A stretch of DNA of 64,000 bases from Salminus brasiliensis (GCF_030463535.1 NC_132894.1:31375625-31439624); one strand, 5' to 3'; shown: positions 22,000 through 35,590, counted from the stretch's first letter. Numbers and translations are program-made. The notes: a model not told the origin generated them from the sequence alone.

Positions 22000-24360
22000 T
22001 GTTAAGATTCTTTAAACCTTAAAAAAAGGTTTTCTAACTCTTACTCATCCCAGAACCAGTCACTAAATGAGTCGTTAGAGGTTCAAAAGTGGTTCTTTTT
22101 GTATAAATGGTCTTAGTAAGTAGATATTTACAATATGTGGTGCTTTAAACTTTTAAAAAGGTTCTTTTAAAATCACATATCACATTAACAGAGCTCATTC
22201 TTTAGAACCAGTCATTATAATGCTCTTTAGGGATCTAAGAGTAGCTCTTCTTGGATATATGATCTTAGGAAACCCCTTTAATTGGTACAGACTGGAGTGT
22301 TTGCCTCCTGTAACTGTTGTTACATTTTCAGTAGTGTTTTCTTTTTAAGAACTGGCAATTGGGGGTTCTTCAGGGAACCAAAAGCCATCCTTCTTGCATA
22401 CATAGTACTAAAAAAACAGTTTTTAAGTACAGATTATAACATTTAGAATACATGGACATTCTTTAAATTCTTTACAATCTCCTATCCTATCACATTTCTA
22501 GAGATGGTTATTTAAGGAACCAGCCACTGGAAGTTTTTTTAAGTTCCTTAAAGAACCAAAGGTGTCTTTTTTGGATATTTGGTTCGAGGAATAACATTTA
22601 ATTGTTATGCATTAGAACCTTTACAATATTTGGAGATTCTTTAAACTTTGAAAAGGTTCTCCACACTCTCATGTCCCATTTACAAAAGTGGTTCTAGATA
22701 ATGAAAGTTTTTGAGCCCGCATTGGCTCCTTTATCGGTGAGAGTGTGAGCTTGTATCGCATCTGGTGGGATTTATCCCACGTTCCTGAGTGTGTACAGAC
22801 TGAGTTTCCAGATGTTACATAGGAAGTGCCGAGCTGAAGCTGGATCACAGACAGGTGCAGACTCGAGTGGGTGGTCCCCTTAAGCTTAAAGCAATGGCAA
22901 GTGTGTGTCACTCCATCCTGTGGGTGTTTCTGTGTTTGGCCGTCTGACTTTACTGAGGGCCTGGGAGGAGAGAAGAACCTGACTAACCATCCCACGGGAC
23001 AAAGTGGTCAGTGAAATGTAGCACTAAATGAGCAACAGCCATGGAGAGTTAGGAGCAAGTGCAGTTATTATCAGCCAGTATCACAACAAAGCAATGACTG
23101 GCTCAGTTACACAAACTGAGATAGCACGAGAACATCACTTTTTTTACTGTCAAGCTTTAAAAACGGTTTCCTCTATTGCTTGGCTTGGAAGTACCGTTTT
23201 AGGAGAACCTTTTATTGAGGTAGAACCTTCACAGGTTTGATACACTAGCATATGGACCTAGTGTTCTTTAAGGGTACCAAAGGTGGTTCTTCTTGGATCT
23301 TCGGTCTTAGGAAAAATATTTTATTCACATAGATTAGAACCTCTACTTAATGTAGTGGTTCTTTAAACTTTAAAAAGGTTCCTCAAAATCATCCACCACA
23401 TATACAGACTCTTTAAGACTCAGTAGAAGACTCTTTTCGACCCAACAGTGGTTCTTTTTGGACAATTTATCTTAGAAAACCTTTAATAAGTGTATATTAG
23501 AACCTTTGGACTGTATTTAACCTAAACAGAAAATATACAGAACCTGTCATTGAAAGGTTCTTTAGAGCTCCTTTAGAGTGGTTCTTGGATCTAAAACATT
23601 TAATTAGTATAGATTCAAACCTTGGCATTTTGTGGAGGTTCTATAAACTATATTTCTACAAAATATTTACAGAAATCATGGTTTAGAACCAGTTGTTGAA
23701 AGGTTCTTTAGAGCTCTAAGCGTGGTTCTTCTTGGATATATGGTCTTGGGAAAAGCCATGTAATTAGTGTATTTTAGAACCTTTGCATTGTGTGGACTTT
23801 TCTTTATAACTATACAGAAAATATACAGAACCGGCCATTGAAAGGTTCTTTCAAGATCCAAATATGGTCTTTTGATTACTATATATTAGAACATTTGCAC
23901 AGTTTGGCGGTTCTATAAACTTTACAGACAGTGAACAGAAATCACTCTTCAGAGCCAGTCATTGAAAGGTTCCTCAAAGATCCAAATATGGTCATTTTTG
24001 TATGTATATAGTCTCAGGGAAAAAACCCTACATATTAGATGCATAACCTTTACATTGTGTGGAGGTTCTTTAAACTTTACAAAATGTTTACAGAAATCAT
24101 GGTTTAGAACCATTCAAAGGAACCATTCAAAGGAACCATTCAAAGGTTCTAAACATTGAAAGATTCTTTAGAGCTCCAAGCGTGGTTCTTCTTGGATATA
24201 TGGTCTTAGGAAAAACCTTTCATTTGCATGGATTAGAAGCTTTATATAATGTAATGGTTAGTTACATTTTTAATACGTACATTTACATGAAAAGTTTTTT
24301 AGAACCAGTCATTGAAACGTTCTTTAGAGAGCCACGTCGTCTCGGAAATACCTTGAAAGC
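22000..24360. repeat. Degenerate tandem array of about 145-bp GGTTCT units
   Basis: The unit can be traced by GAACCAGTCATTGAAAGG, TTCTTTAGAGCTCCAAGCG, TGGTTCTTCTTGGATATATG, GGTCTTAGGAAAAACC and GTGGAGGTTCTTTAAACTT. Unit starts near 23540, 23686, 23829, 23952, 24145 and 24302 give spacings of 123-193 bases, centred near 145. A different, non-GGTTCT block (22730-23160) interrupts the array. Within it, ACCATTCAAAGGA is itself tandemly triplicated at 24109-24147. Confidence 0.8.
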
Positions 24361-25079
24361 ATTTCCTCTGTTGTCATCATAATACATTTTAGCTTTAATC
24401 ATGTTACCTATATATAGCTCAGTTAGCTCTCTGCAGTCTGCTGTCTGCCAGATCTGATCCCAGCCCAAATGCTCTTGCATAGACCTTCACTTCTGGGAGC
24501 ACTACCACACTGTTCCCAGCAGGGGGCACCATTTACAGCCATTTGAAAAACACAGGGAACACCTGGATACTTACCAAAGTGTTGAGTCTGACTACTAATC
24601 ACACACAGCTTCTGCTGCTGTCTTTGCAACACCAATCAACTGAAAGTTGGTATCATCATACATGTTCATAATCATTAAAAAAATAGAAAGGGTCTGTTAG
24701 GCATCCAGTGTGCATAAATGCATCAATCTGAAGGTGATTCACCTACAGAAGACTGGAATCAAATCTAAGGAATCAAATGGAGTCATGTTGGAAGTTGAGA
24801 TTTAATGATCCATTGAATTTTCCCCTAAAGAATCTTAGATCTGGATCACTGTGAGGTCAGAGGTGTACACCCCTATTGTGCAAGGCTCTTTTCACAAAGC
24901 CAGTCATTTGTTATTTATGCATAGCGAGGGCTATAGGGACTTGTCATTTATCATCGCTGGCATGCGAAACCTTCTATCTCCATATTTACCATTTTTCACT
25001 TTTTAACATAATGTAAATCTGACAGTTGTTCTTTACCTTGTATTAGAATTTCTTAGAAAAGCTCCAAAATGACTTGAAA

Positions 25080-25290
25080 TATAATATTTTCTGTATAATA
25101 TATATATATATATATAAAACAAAATTATTATATTATATATTATTATAAATTATATTTTTATTTTATAACTTTAGGTTATAGGTTCCATATTATAAATATG
25201 AACATATAAAAACATATATATATATATGTATTATTATTTTAAAATTTTATTTATTTATTTATTTTTTAAATAAAATATAAGAAGGTCTAG
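25080..25290. repeat. AT-rich tract with (TA)n
   Basis: (TA)n runs occur near 25099-25118 and 25214-25228, joined by ATTATATTATAT and TTTATTTATTTATT. Low complexity, with no coding potential. Confidence 0.75.
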
Positions 25291-26284
25291 TTCTAGTGGC
25301 CAGGGTTTGTTACTGGCTTATTGGTACATCTATTCACTGCCATGTAAAAGTCATTTGGATGGTTAGGCGTGTTTGCACTGTTCTGTTTTAAGACAAAAAG
25401 AGGAAGTCACATTCCACTCACCTTGTCCTGCTACCTCCCCAGAAGACTGCCCTGAGCATCAGGAAGTCTGCAGAGAGAAAAACCAGAAGACGAAAGTTCA
25501 TTCCCATTGAAAGTAAAACACACTGGATCAGCAGCAATCAAGCTACACAGCTAGGAAGGAAGGCCCAACCTGGCAACCTTCCGGCACTGTCACTGTTTGA
25601 AATTTGCAGGGTTAGAGGAATCCGCCTATGTCATTCACTGCCATACACAGATAGCGCAGATACCACAGCCCTAACTGATGAACATGTTTATCTACAAAGT
25701 GTCATCTTTGTTCAGCAGCCGGCCAGAACCAAGTTCAAAAGTCCAGAAAGAGCATGAACTCTACACCTTCAGTCAACAGGCTTGTAGGAAGGAAGACAAA
25801 GGTAGGCAGGTCATCTCATAATTAGGCTTAACAATGCAAGAGGAAAGTGGACGACTGTTTAATGAGTGTGGCATTAATCAGCCGCAGGACACTGGAATTC
25901 CAACTGCTTCCTTGCAACAAATGGGAAATTTCCCATGTTCCAAGGAAGACGGTTGTTTTTGGACATGTATTAAAGGGCCACTTAATAGTAAATCATAATT
26001 TCCTTGCTTTGTTTGAGATCAAAGGGCATTTTGTAGTCTATATAGTTCAAATCTAGAAGCTACATCATAAATGCAAAAACAGCTCACTTTTAATTCAATG
26101 ATTTTGTGATGTCACAAGACTTATAGGGAGTGTTTCACCTCTAGCCTGGTCTCATATGAGGATTCGTACAATGTGTACTAAATATAGATAGACACTCATG
26201 CAGATGCACAAATTATTGCCACAACCCAGACATGAAGACATCAAATGATCTGAACAGAGAATGTAACCTGAATAAAGAATAGAG

Positions 26285-27262
26285 AACACCTAAGCCTAAT
26301 TCGAACCATATCCTAACCTAAACTTAATGTAACCTACACCTCATCTTAAACCCAAACTTACACTACTACAATTAAATGTAATTATAATCTAAACAGGCTA
26401 AACTTAACCCAACCTCTATCCTAACCCAAGTAATTTAATTACCTGAACATAATACATCAACCTAAACCTAAACTTAGCCTAACCTCTATCCTAACCCAAG
26501 TAATTTAATTACCTGAACGTAATACATCAGCCTAAACCTAAACTTAGCCTAACTCTTACGCTAACCCTAACTCTAACCCTAATCTTAACCTAACCTTTGT
26601 CAAAATCCAAGTAATTTTATTACCTGAACCTAATCCCTCAACCTAAACCTAACCTAAACTTAACCTAATCCTTTCTCTAACCCTAACCTTAACCTAATCT
26701 TTACCTTAATCCAAGTAATCTTATTACCTGAACCTAATACCTCATTCTAAACCTAAACCTAACCTAGCTCAAACTTAACCTTACTCTAAACCAAACTTAA
26801 CATAACCCTTACTCTAACCCCAACCTTAACCTAATCTTTACCTTACTAACCCTAAGTTATTTTATTACTTAAATGTAATACCTCAAACCTAAACCTAAAC
26901 TTAACCTACCTTAACCTAACCTAAACTTAGCCTAACCCTTACACTAACCCTAACCCTAATCTTAGCCTAACCCTTACACTAACCCTAATCTTAACCTAAC
27001 CTTTACTCTAACCCAAGTATTCTTATTACCTGAACCTAATACATCAAACTAAACGTAACCTAACATACCCAACATATGCCTCAACATAAACCCAAACTTA
27101 ACCCCACTACAACCAAATGTAGTTAGGCTAAACTAAACCTAACCCTTAGCCTAGCCTATTTCATTTTATCACCCTTAAACTAATACATCAACCTCAACCT
27201 AAACGTAAACTATCATAACCTAACCTAAACTTATCCTTACTCTAACCCTAACACTAAACTTA
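26285..27262. repeat. Degenerate telomere-like CCTAAC/CCCTAA array
   Basis: Nearly 1 kb of CCTAACC, CCCTAACCC, CTTAACCTAA and CCTAAACCTA words occurs on the plus strand, related to the vertebrate telomere hexamer (CCCTAA). Larger units recur, marked by AACCCAAGTAATTTAATTACC, split across entries here, and ACCTGAACNTAATACATCA near 26420, 26490, 26605, 26715 and 27010. It is therefore a higher-order satellite with telomere-like spacing rather than clean (CCCTAA)n. Confidence 0.85.
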
Positions 27263-27449
27263 ACTATATTAGAATGTGAAGCTCTTACAGTCGCAGGAGT
27301 TTCCATTCGTTCATATTTTTTTAGAGGCTCCATAACAGAGAAAAGCAGCGTAAATGTAGCTGTAGCGACGCTACAGCTGAGGTAGGACCGTCAAGGACTA
27401 TGAAGACTCTATCTTTGTAGTCTATTGGCTACAAAATGGAACAGTCGAA

Positions 27450-27545
27450 GCTGCGTGGCGACGTCACCAAACTACTCACTGCCAGACTCAATGGCAACAG
27501 CTTCTACCCCCAAGCCATCAGACTTCTCAATACACAAGGACTAAG
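27450..27545 (+). mobile_element. Possible LINE ORF2 C-terminal tail
   Basis: The frame reads LLTARLNGNSFYPQAIRLLN then TQGLS and stop. This resembles the very end of fish non-LTR retrotransposon ORF2 proteins (NSFxPQAxRLLN). It is followed by a 3' UTR-like stretch ending ATTACAATTAAAGCATCTTG. Only the tail is present, as expected for 5'-truncated LINE copies. Confidence 0.45.
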
Positions 27546-28694
27546 CTGAGACCCCCTTTTACCTCACTCACACTCACACAGACATACTTTATATTGCACA
27601 CCCATCAGGATACTAGCTGCTAGATGCTGTATATTTAGCGTAATTGTCACATTTTTTTGTTTGTACTCAGATTGGATTACAATTAAAGCATCTTGACTTG
27701 GCTTAACTTTGAAAAGAAATGCTACACAGTGTTGCATAAAATTCAGAGCTGTAGTTAGGCTTGAATAGGCCTGAATAACTGAAAGCTCAAGGCTAGATTT
27801 CAAATTTACTGTAATTTTCCCAATGTATTACATCTTTGTGTGGGTAAACACACTTTACTACTGATAAAGTGACCAATACAAGAAGCAGCTTGCTGATCTG
27901 ACAAGGTCTCTTAGTCCTTTAAGTTCTCAGAGAGAGGAGAGCTGTGCTATATGGTGTCTTTTCCTACCACTCCCTTTCAGCGATACTATAGCAAGAATTG
28001 ATAAGTCCCCCAATGGTCTTTGAACCTCTGGACTGTTGAGCTGCCTCTTCAAACAAAGTTTGAACACACACACATTTCAACAGCAGGTACGTTTTCTTTT
28101 TAGTCCTTTTCCTAAAGCGTATTTGCTTATTTATCTGTTTGTGTATTGTACCTTCGGTTATACTGGGTATCTCCTTCTTCATATTTAGGATGAAGCATAT
28201 TTAGCATAGTGAAGAACCACTAGGATTATGTAAAACAGCTGCCTATAAGCAGATGTGACAGGGACGGGGCACATCTTGAAGCACTGGAGTGAAATTATTA
28301 GGGGTTTTGCTGAGAGGGAGGTGAATGCAAAACTTTAAGAATCCAATGTGAGTAAGACAAACTGGTGGACTAATGGGTTACCATTAATCCACAGAACAGT
28401 GGCTCTGATAAGCACACTAAATTCTTTATCAGCTCTGTTAATAATTTCTAGCTGTACCAGTAAAAAGCTAATGAGTTTCACAATAAATGAACGCCTCCCG
28501 TAACGTACTGTAATGCTGTCATGTTAAAATTAGATGCAAGAGGGGCGCCATTTGGGTGGAAAAAATTAGGACGAATTTAAGGGGTCCTGTTGATTGAGAA
28601 TTGTGGCAGAATTGTTAGAGTTATGAGGCCCGGTGTAATATTTTTTTCATGGGGCCCAAAATCCCTGGCAGTGGCTCTGGCTAAGGGAGAAGAT

Positions 28695-28990
28695 ATTGTA
28701 GCAGAGCTCAGAGTGGTCCAGCGGACTAAGACGCTGCAACGCTGCCCCAAAGATCACTGGTTCAAATTCAACTGCCTTCAGCAGCCGGAGCCAGAGAAAG
28801 CACAATTGGCCTAGTTTTCACCGGGCGGGTAGATCACTCCCCTCTCTCTCCCCTCTCCCTGATGCTAGCCAGCACAGGTGTCAGCTAGCCAATGCATCAG
28901 AGGTGAGAGTGCCCTGGTAATGTTGCATCTGCTGCAGTTTGAAAAGAGCCAGTGGCAGGTTGCACATGTGTTGCTGCACAGTAGAACAGT
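28695..28990 (+). mobile_element. tRNA-derived SINE copy 1
   Basis: The tRNA-like head GTGGTCCAGCGGACTAAGAC is followed by the B-box word GGTTCAAATTC at about 28758-28768. The body then has CAGCAGCCGGAGCCAGAGAA, AGCACAATTGGCC and CGGGCGGGTAG. The body matches the copy at 33240-33400. Confidence 0.65.
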
Positions 28991-31900
28991 GCACCATCAC
29001 TTCAGGAAGATTTAAGTCTTTTGCAGCCAACCAAGGGTTTTATCAGCCTTTGAACAGCTTTCTATTGATGTATTTTTGGTCTTTCACCATTTCTTTATAA
29101 TATCATTTCTTAATTACATTACAGACTGAGGAAATACCATTCTTAAAGCATTCTTCGAGTGCTAGGCAGCTGCCTAGATGAGTCTATGGCTGGTTTGAGG
29201 AGTCAGATTTTTTATAAAGCTTTTTCTAACCATGACTGTGAACTCATCATACCTCATAACAAGCTAATAATGGTAAAATTATTGGGACAAAATATGGGAA
29301 AAAACATTTATACTCTAACATTCATCTTTAACTTACTGCCTTTTGGAGACCAGCCCATCTCCTGCTCATTGAATTGTCCGCAGTCACAGAAACCAGGGGT
29401 ACCCAAACTTTTGCTCGCCACTGAATAAAGGCTCTAAATCATCTGCAGTTGCAATTACATGGGACATACACGTTGATGGAGTATACATGTGGCAGCAGAA
29501 CAGCAGTCTTTGTGTGGTTGTTACACAGTTATTAGGGTAGAGTACGCACCGTGACGTTCAGAGTATTTTCTGTATGACACAAGCCAAGCGAGCACAAGCG
29601 TGCAGATAAACTTTGACTCTTCAAAGAAAACAGGGAGGAAACGTGACAACAGCTCTTTAACAGCATTACGCAAGAGTGAAACTGCAAAGCAAGCTGCTAG
29701 GACTTCTCCAAGAGACGAAATCTGCAGATCTCAGATAGCATGCAGCTGCTAACAAACACATTGTGGGCTGGTGGTTGAAACATATGGACAAGAAGCCACG
29801 GCAGCTAGCAAATAGAATTGGAACTGAGAGCAAATCAGGAGTCGTGTCAACCGGGCGGCAAAGGTAAGGCCGATGCCTACTCCAGGCTGGGTCTCAATCT
29901 CAGCTTTCCCCATTGGATAATGGTTAGAACGGAGTGTGTACATGTGGTAGAGGCAGTAGGTTGCCGGTTGTTGACTAGCTATTATGCTGTCTGATGGAAA
30001 CATCAAAACCACAACTGCTCAGAAGATGCCGGGGAGTGCACCTCATGATTTGAAGGTGTGGGAAATGGTAAGATGTTAAGATTTGAATTGATGAAGAACA
30101 CTGGGACCTCATGAGAAAAAGTTCTGGATATGTTTTGAGTTTGTTCATTTCAATATTATTGGTATGAAATGTTCTTCCTAGCTGCGCCCATTCTGTCACT
30201 CCTTCACCTCATTCCAATCTGGAAATGCAAGGTCCAGCTGCAGGTTTGGGCATGTTTTGCTTGAGTCGTGGAGCAAGGCAGTCAACACACTTTGGAAGGT
30301 CGTGGTGTGTAGCTCACCCTTACCACTGAGACATTGTAGGAAAGCAGCATAGCAGGAATCTTAAATAGGCCTCACTGTTTCAGCCCACCTTAACCTCACA
30401 CGGGTCCCATCCAGGCCTTGTATGCAGTGTAAGATTTAGATGGGGGCTATGTTTAACTCCTCCCTGACCCATCACTGAAACCGGTGGGCATCCATATGTG
30501 GAAGCTGAGGACAAAACTTAGGCTTAGGTTAGGCTCCCAATAAAGGCTCCATATGGATATAGCTGGCTCATGTTTGTATAATCTTCCATCAAAATGTAAT
30601 GACCTCTAAAGAAGTGTTAAAGAAGTGTCTAAGGGTTCATCTTTTGAGTATTTTAAGGTGTTTGTTCTTGTATGTGACCTTCTGTGTGGGTAAAAAGACT
30701 CGGATGCAATGTAACAAGCATATGTACCACCCTGTTACGTTGTCCTTTTATGGAGGGCTCAAAGAATTATTAGGGTAGGCTCAGCCTTTTTGGCTAGTTT
30801 TACTACAGCTCACAGCAGCCACATATAGCATAATTTTAACAGTGTAACAAAACACCCAAATGTTGCAAAATTATTGTTTTTTTTTACGAAAGACCAGCCA
30901 TAAAAAGATTGCAAACGGCTGTAAAGATGATTCCGCTAAAAGCAAATACCGAGTTAAACCTCTCCCTTTTTGCTTGTTTGCTCTTAATCATGCCTACGTC
31001 ACCTGGCCTACGTCATCAACAGTTCCCACGCATTAACTTCCCACTGAAATTTCATTTGATTGTTCGCAACATTTGCAAAGGTTTGAATGGAATCCCCAGT
31101 AGTGTTGCTGTCCAATCTCTGTCAGCAAGCTAAAGACATTACCGGTATTATAGGTAGCTTTTAGCCTTGCACCCACTCACTTCCTCAGGTTTGACTTTCA
31201 AGCCAGTGTTTTCCCTTCTGATGTGTGTTTAGCTCCAGTTTTTTCATCTGAGATAGTCCAGATTGTTCTTGAGGGAGCGGATGTTGAACAGAAGCTAGCA
31301 TCAACTAGCGTTAGCTTTTAGCCTAGCGTGCATTCCCAGTTTGTGTCCCCTGGCATTCACTTCGACACATTTTGAGTTTGAGCTCCCCTTCTGCGGGCAC
31401 TGGCACAGGAAAAGCTGCGGTCATGAGGCCTGGTTCCTATAGCAACCCATCTTCCCATAACTAGTAGAGTCTGGAGGTGATGGGCTACTATCCAGTATCA
31501 ACAACACCACATTCTTCTGAAGTCAAGAGGAGCTTCGCCAGCTGTAGTTAGTGGGCAGAGTTGTGGGGTGTAAATGTAACTACAGTCAAGATTGCTGCTT
31601 ATTAGTTTTGAGGTTTTGGAATTGGCCCGTTTTTATTTTTCCAAACAGACCAACAGCATTTGAAGTTCATGGTATGTCAGTTCCATATACCAAACTCTCG
31701 TTATTCAACTATGCTAGAAAAATGCAATCTGGCGTTCTAGGGCTCTTGTAAAGAACTGTTGATTGCAGGGTTCTCTACGAAACCAAAAGTGATCTGGTCA
31801 GAAAAGAAGTGTGCAGATTTTACTAATGGCTACGTCCAGAATTAAACTTGCATGTAACGTTGTTATCAAATCTGTAATATGTGTCAAAAATTTAGATCAA

Positions 31901-33239
31901 TAAATATAAGATGACCATTTTTCACAGGTCATGAACCATCAAACATTAAAACTGAAAGTGGCTGAGTGACTCAGCCGTTAGTTGGAAACAGCTTGTCTTG
32001 TTGCCGCTTATTTTTGGTTGTTTGCCGAAGGGATAAGTCGGAATGCTGACAATTGTAAGGGAACACTAAGGGATTTACTGGCACAACTAGGAAAACAAAA
32101 GCAGGCTCTGGCGAGAGTGCAATTAAGGTCTCGTCGCCATCCTTATCTGAGGAATGCACATTTCCTAAGCTTAACTCAAACCACCTAAATATATTTAGCT
32201 TAAAGTGTTAGAGCTGAGTGACAAATCCTGCCAAACGCCATCATTGACTATCGTAGCCAACTGTCAGAGACGAAGCTGTTGAGTTTTTATATTAAGTTCC
32301 CGAACACCAAAGCTGTCTTAGCAAACGAAGCTAATAGGCTAGTTCTGAGGGGCTGAGGGGCTGTAGATGAATGTTAGCATAGCTCTGGGTTTATGCATAG
32401 CCTCCCCACCTCTTCAGATGATTTCTTAAGGTGTTAAATGAAAACGTTAATGTCCATTTTAGCAGGTTGTTAGTCTGAGACCGGCTGCTTCTCGCTAGCT
32501 TAGAGGCGAGTGAAGAAAAGCAACATTACGCACACTTCCTGTGAGCCTGAATCATGAGTCTGTAGGAAAGATAATTCTTTATAATCAGAACAATCTCTGC
32601 CTCTCATTCTTCTTCTTCCCTGAAAGCATTAATTGTGCTTTATTAAAAACAGGTTCATTGATAATGGAAAAAATCATAACAAGTAGGAATTTTGATATGC
32701 TCCATTTGAACTGGGATGCTGGAAAAATCTTGGAAGGTTCCAGGTAGTACTTTTCAACTGGAGTGCCCCCACAAGTCGGATTTCCTACTCGGAAAGTCAG
32801 GAGAGCCTCACCAGCCAACCCTGAGTTCAAATTCCAACATGGCTGCACCGCACATCAACAGTAGGAAAAGCAGTAGTACTGTACAGTTTATTGGTACTTC
32901 TATCTATTTGTGTCTCAGTACTGTCCCATCTTCATCTGTGGATGTTTTTCCATGTTGCTTGGATGTGCAAAATACGGAATAACGCATTGTTATCAACTGG
33001 TATCGCGAACATTGCCAACCTGGGACAATGCTAACCATGTGAACCTGGTACCTGAACATATTTTGGATAGATTTACCCTAAAATACTGGTAAAAGATTGT
33101 CAAACCAGACTCCAAAGTCTTCTGTCAATTCAGGTGAAACATCATTCCCAGCTCTGACAACTGACTATATGGAATATAGCATTAGAATAGTACACCCTAC
33201 ACGAAGATACAGATAGAAAATAGCTGGGTGAAGACTTAA

Positions 33240-33400
33240 AGTGTGTCAGCGGTCAAATACGCTGCCACCATGACCTAGAGGTCATGAGTTTGAATCCTGA
33301 TCCATGCCACTTTGCCATCAGCAGCCAGAGTCCAGGAGAGCACAATTAGCTGTGCCTTGTCCATGTGGGTAGTTTGTGCCTGCTGTTCTCAACCTACCTA
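33240..33400 (+). mobile_element. tRNA-derived SINE copy 2
   Basis: The head is GTGTCAGCGGTCAAATACGC and the B-box-like word is GAGTTTGAATCC. The body has CATCAGCAGCCAGAGTCCAG and AGCACAATTAGCTGTG, homologous to the copy at 28695. It is more diverged and shorter at the 3' end. Confidence 0.6.
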
Positions 33401-34104
33401 TCTTTCTGGGTATTTTATAGATAGATAGAATCTGGCCCTGCCATTTGCTACCATCTGAAGCCCATTGTTCATTGACCTGAGAAGATTACTCAGCCATTAT
33501 CTGCTCAATTCCCCTTGATGGACCTATATTATGTTAATGCCGTTACTCTCACACTCTCTTCCAGGCTCATTACAGCCTTAAACCTATTATTCAGTATTTG
33601 CATGGACTGCAGTGAGTGATTCCGAACCTATAGAAGTGTGCACTAGAAGTTAGGACATCTCAGCAGGATCTGGGTGGCCTTGCTATTTGCTGCACCATGA
33701 CGCTGTTGAGTAAATCAGTTGAGTAAATCAAGCTGTTCCCAAAATCCATAATGCCTTCTCCAGGTGCCTGCTGAACAATGCGAACAATGAGCAGGAGACA
33801 GTGAGAGGAGGTGTCTGGGCAGACTTCCTCCACCACCGTGTTTTCTGTGTTTTGGAAGGGGATAATAGTGGAAAGCAAACAATCAAGGCATTTGTTGTGT
33901 GAGGTTGCTTCTGCAGGATGTAGCTTCAATCCTGACTACATGGTGCCACATGCGTTTCCCTGTCCTTAAATAACCCACACTGTTCCTGTGTGAGATTTCC
34001 AGATGCTTCTACATGTCTTGTCGTAATCTGATGTGTGGAGAACATAATGTTCTGGCTAATAAATGCTTGGTGAATTCATTTGTTTTTATACTTGTGTATA
34101 AACT

Positions 34105-34455
34105 ATCGTGTATAACTATGTCCAAATATTTGTGGACACCCCATCTAATGAATGCATTTGGCTACTCTAAGTTGCACTCCTTGCTGACACAGATGTGCAA
34201 AGTTTGTCTAGTCCCTTCAGAGAGATATTGCCACTAGAATAGGACTCTCTGGAGCAGGTAAATAGATAAACCTATTGGCACCATGCTGCCTGATGCCAGG
34301 CTTGGGCTAGAGGAGTTTAAAGGCCCCAGCATTGAGCTGTGGAAGAACTGTGGTCTGTGGAATGATGGTGACTCTTAGAGTTTGGGGGAAAGTAGGGTGG
34401 TGATCAACCAACATCCTGACCTCAGTAATGCTCTTGTTGCTAAATGCAAAAACAG
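34105..34455. mobile_element. TIR element copy (3' truncated)
   Basis: It contains TGTCCAAATATTTGTGGACA, AGTTGCACTCCTTGCTGACA, CACCATGCTGCCTGATGCCA and CATCCTGACCTCAGTAATGC, all landmarks of the family whose most complete copy is 48799-49243. Non-coding. Confidence 0.7.
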
Positions 34456-35411
34456 GGCCATCAGGGCTTCATCCTGACATAGCAAGAAATGAATGTGACC
34501 TAAACTACTTTTGTCAGCAATGATTCAGAGCTCAGATCCAGTTCCGCTCACCAACGTCTGTTCCTCTCACATGCTTCAGGAGGCCTTTCTTTCCGAACCT
34601 TCAGCATTCTGAATTCTGTCTGTGTCATAACTACTGTTTCCTCTTGTTTATGGTCAAAATGAAAATGATCATAGACCACAGACAATGTTGGCGTCCATGG
34701 TCCATCACCTGATAATTCATCCTAAGTCCTGTGTGAAGGTTCTACATCAGTTAAAGTGATCGACTAAACTGTAGAACCACATAAGAACTAGGTACAAATC
34801 TAATTTGTAAAGGTTCAAAGGATCATATGCAACAGTTTCGTCATCATAGAGAAGAACCATTTAATGATTCACTCAAGTGGAGATTTTTTCCATTAACCTT
34901 TTTTAGCTCCAAACACATTCTTTATGATAGAAGGTTCGGCGACTGTGGTGTTTTTAGAAGGTTCAGCTGAATGAATGTCTCTGAATACCTTCCCACTGAA
35001 CTCCTCCTCCTTTACACATTAGATAAGATTAGTGAAAGCTGGGCAATCACAGAGAGCATCACACATTGTGTGGAGGAGGCTGATCTTATACAGTCTTTAG
35101 CATGCAGACACAAAGGTCAACTTCTCCCTTGATGGCCCGTTTGGAGTGCTATTCATATTTAAAGGAGTCATTGACTTAGATAGCACCCTCAGAAAAACAT
35201 CCAGGAGATGTTCGGTTTGACTGTTGGGAGAATCTGGAATCCTCTCTCCTCATTCAGTCTAGTTTGTTTGATTTGTAAGTTCTTCTTCTGGACATTGGAA
35301 GGACAACAGCAAACATTGGTTGGTGTACTCTGGCCTTTAGTGTTTAACTGCTCTAATCCACAACCAGAGGTAGGTAGTTAACAGCTACTGCTAACTACTG
35401 TTAAATATATT

Positions 35412-35590
35412 AGATGCTTAAGAAAACGTTGGAGGTTCTTCAGTTAAAAACTGTGGAGGAACCTCTTAAGGCGCTTTGAGAAACCTTCAAGGAACCTCGA
35501 ACGATCTTTTCTTGAAGGTTTCTCAAAGCACCTTAAGAGGTTCCTCTACAGTTTCAAATTGAAGAACCTCCAAAGGTTCCTCAAGCATCT
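35412..35590. repeat. Long imperfect hairpin of GGTTCT family
   Basis: The arms 35430-35493 and 35509-35571 are inverted copies at roughly 90% identity (AGGAACCTCTTAAGG versus CCTTAAGAGGTTCCT), with a loop of about 15 bases. Pairing continues out to AGATGCTTAAG versus CAAGCATCT. It ends ATACTTTTAACAGTGTAG, the same end as in the vip intron element, so it looks like a complete foldback MITE. Confidence 0.8.

Noticed and set aside
22892..22945. A 17-residue frame MASVCHSILWVFLCLAV resembling a signal peptide
   Set aside because: It stops at once and has no good donor site or downstream partner exon.
26285..27262. A CRISPR-like or functional terminal telomere array
   Set aside because: The units are irregular and contiguous without unique spacers, the DNA is vertebrate, and the tract is internal with single-copy sequence on both sides.
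32740..32870. Possible dispersed repeat around CAAGTCGGATTTCC
   Set aside because: It resembles words in fish repeats, but only one copy is in the window and no ends could be defined.
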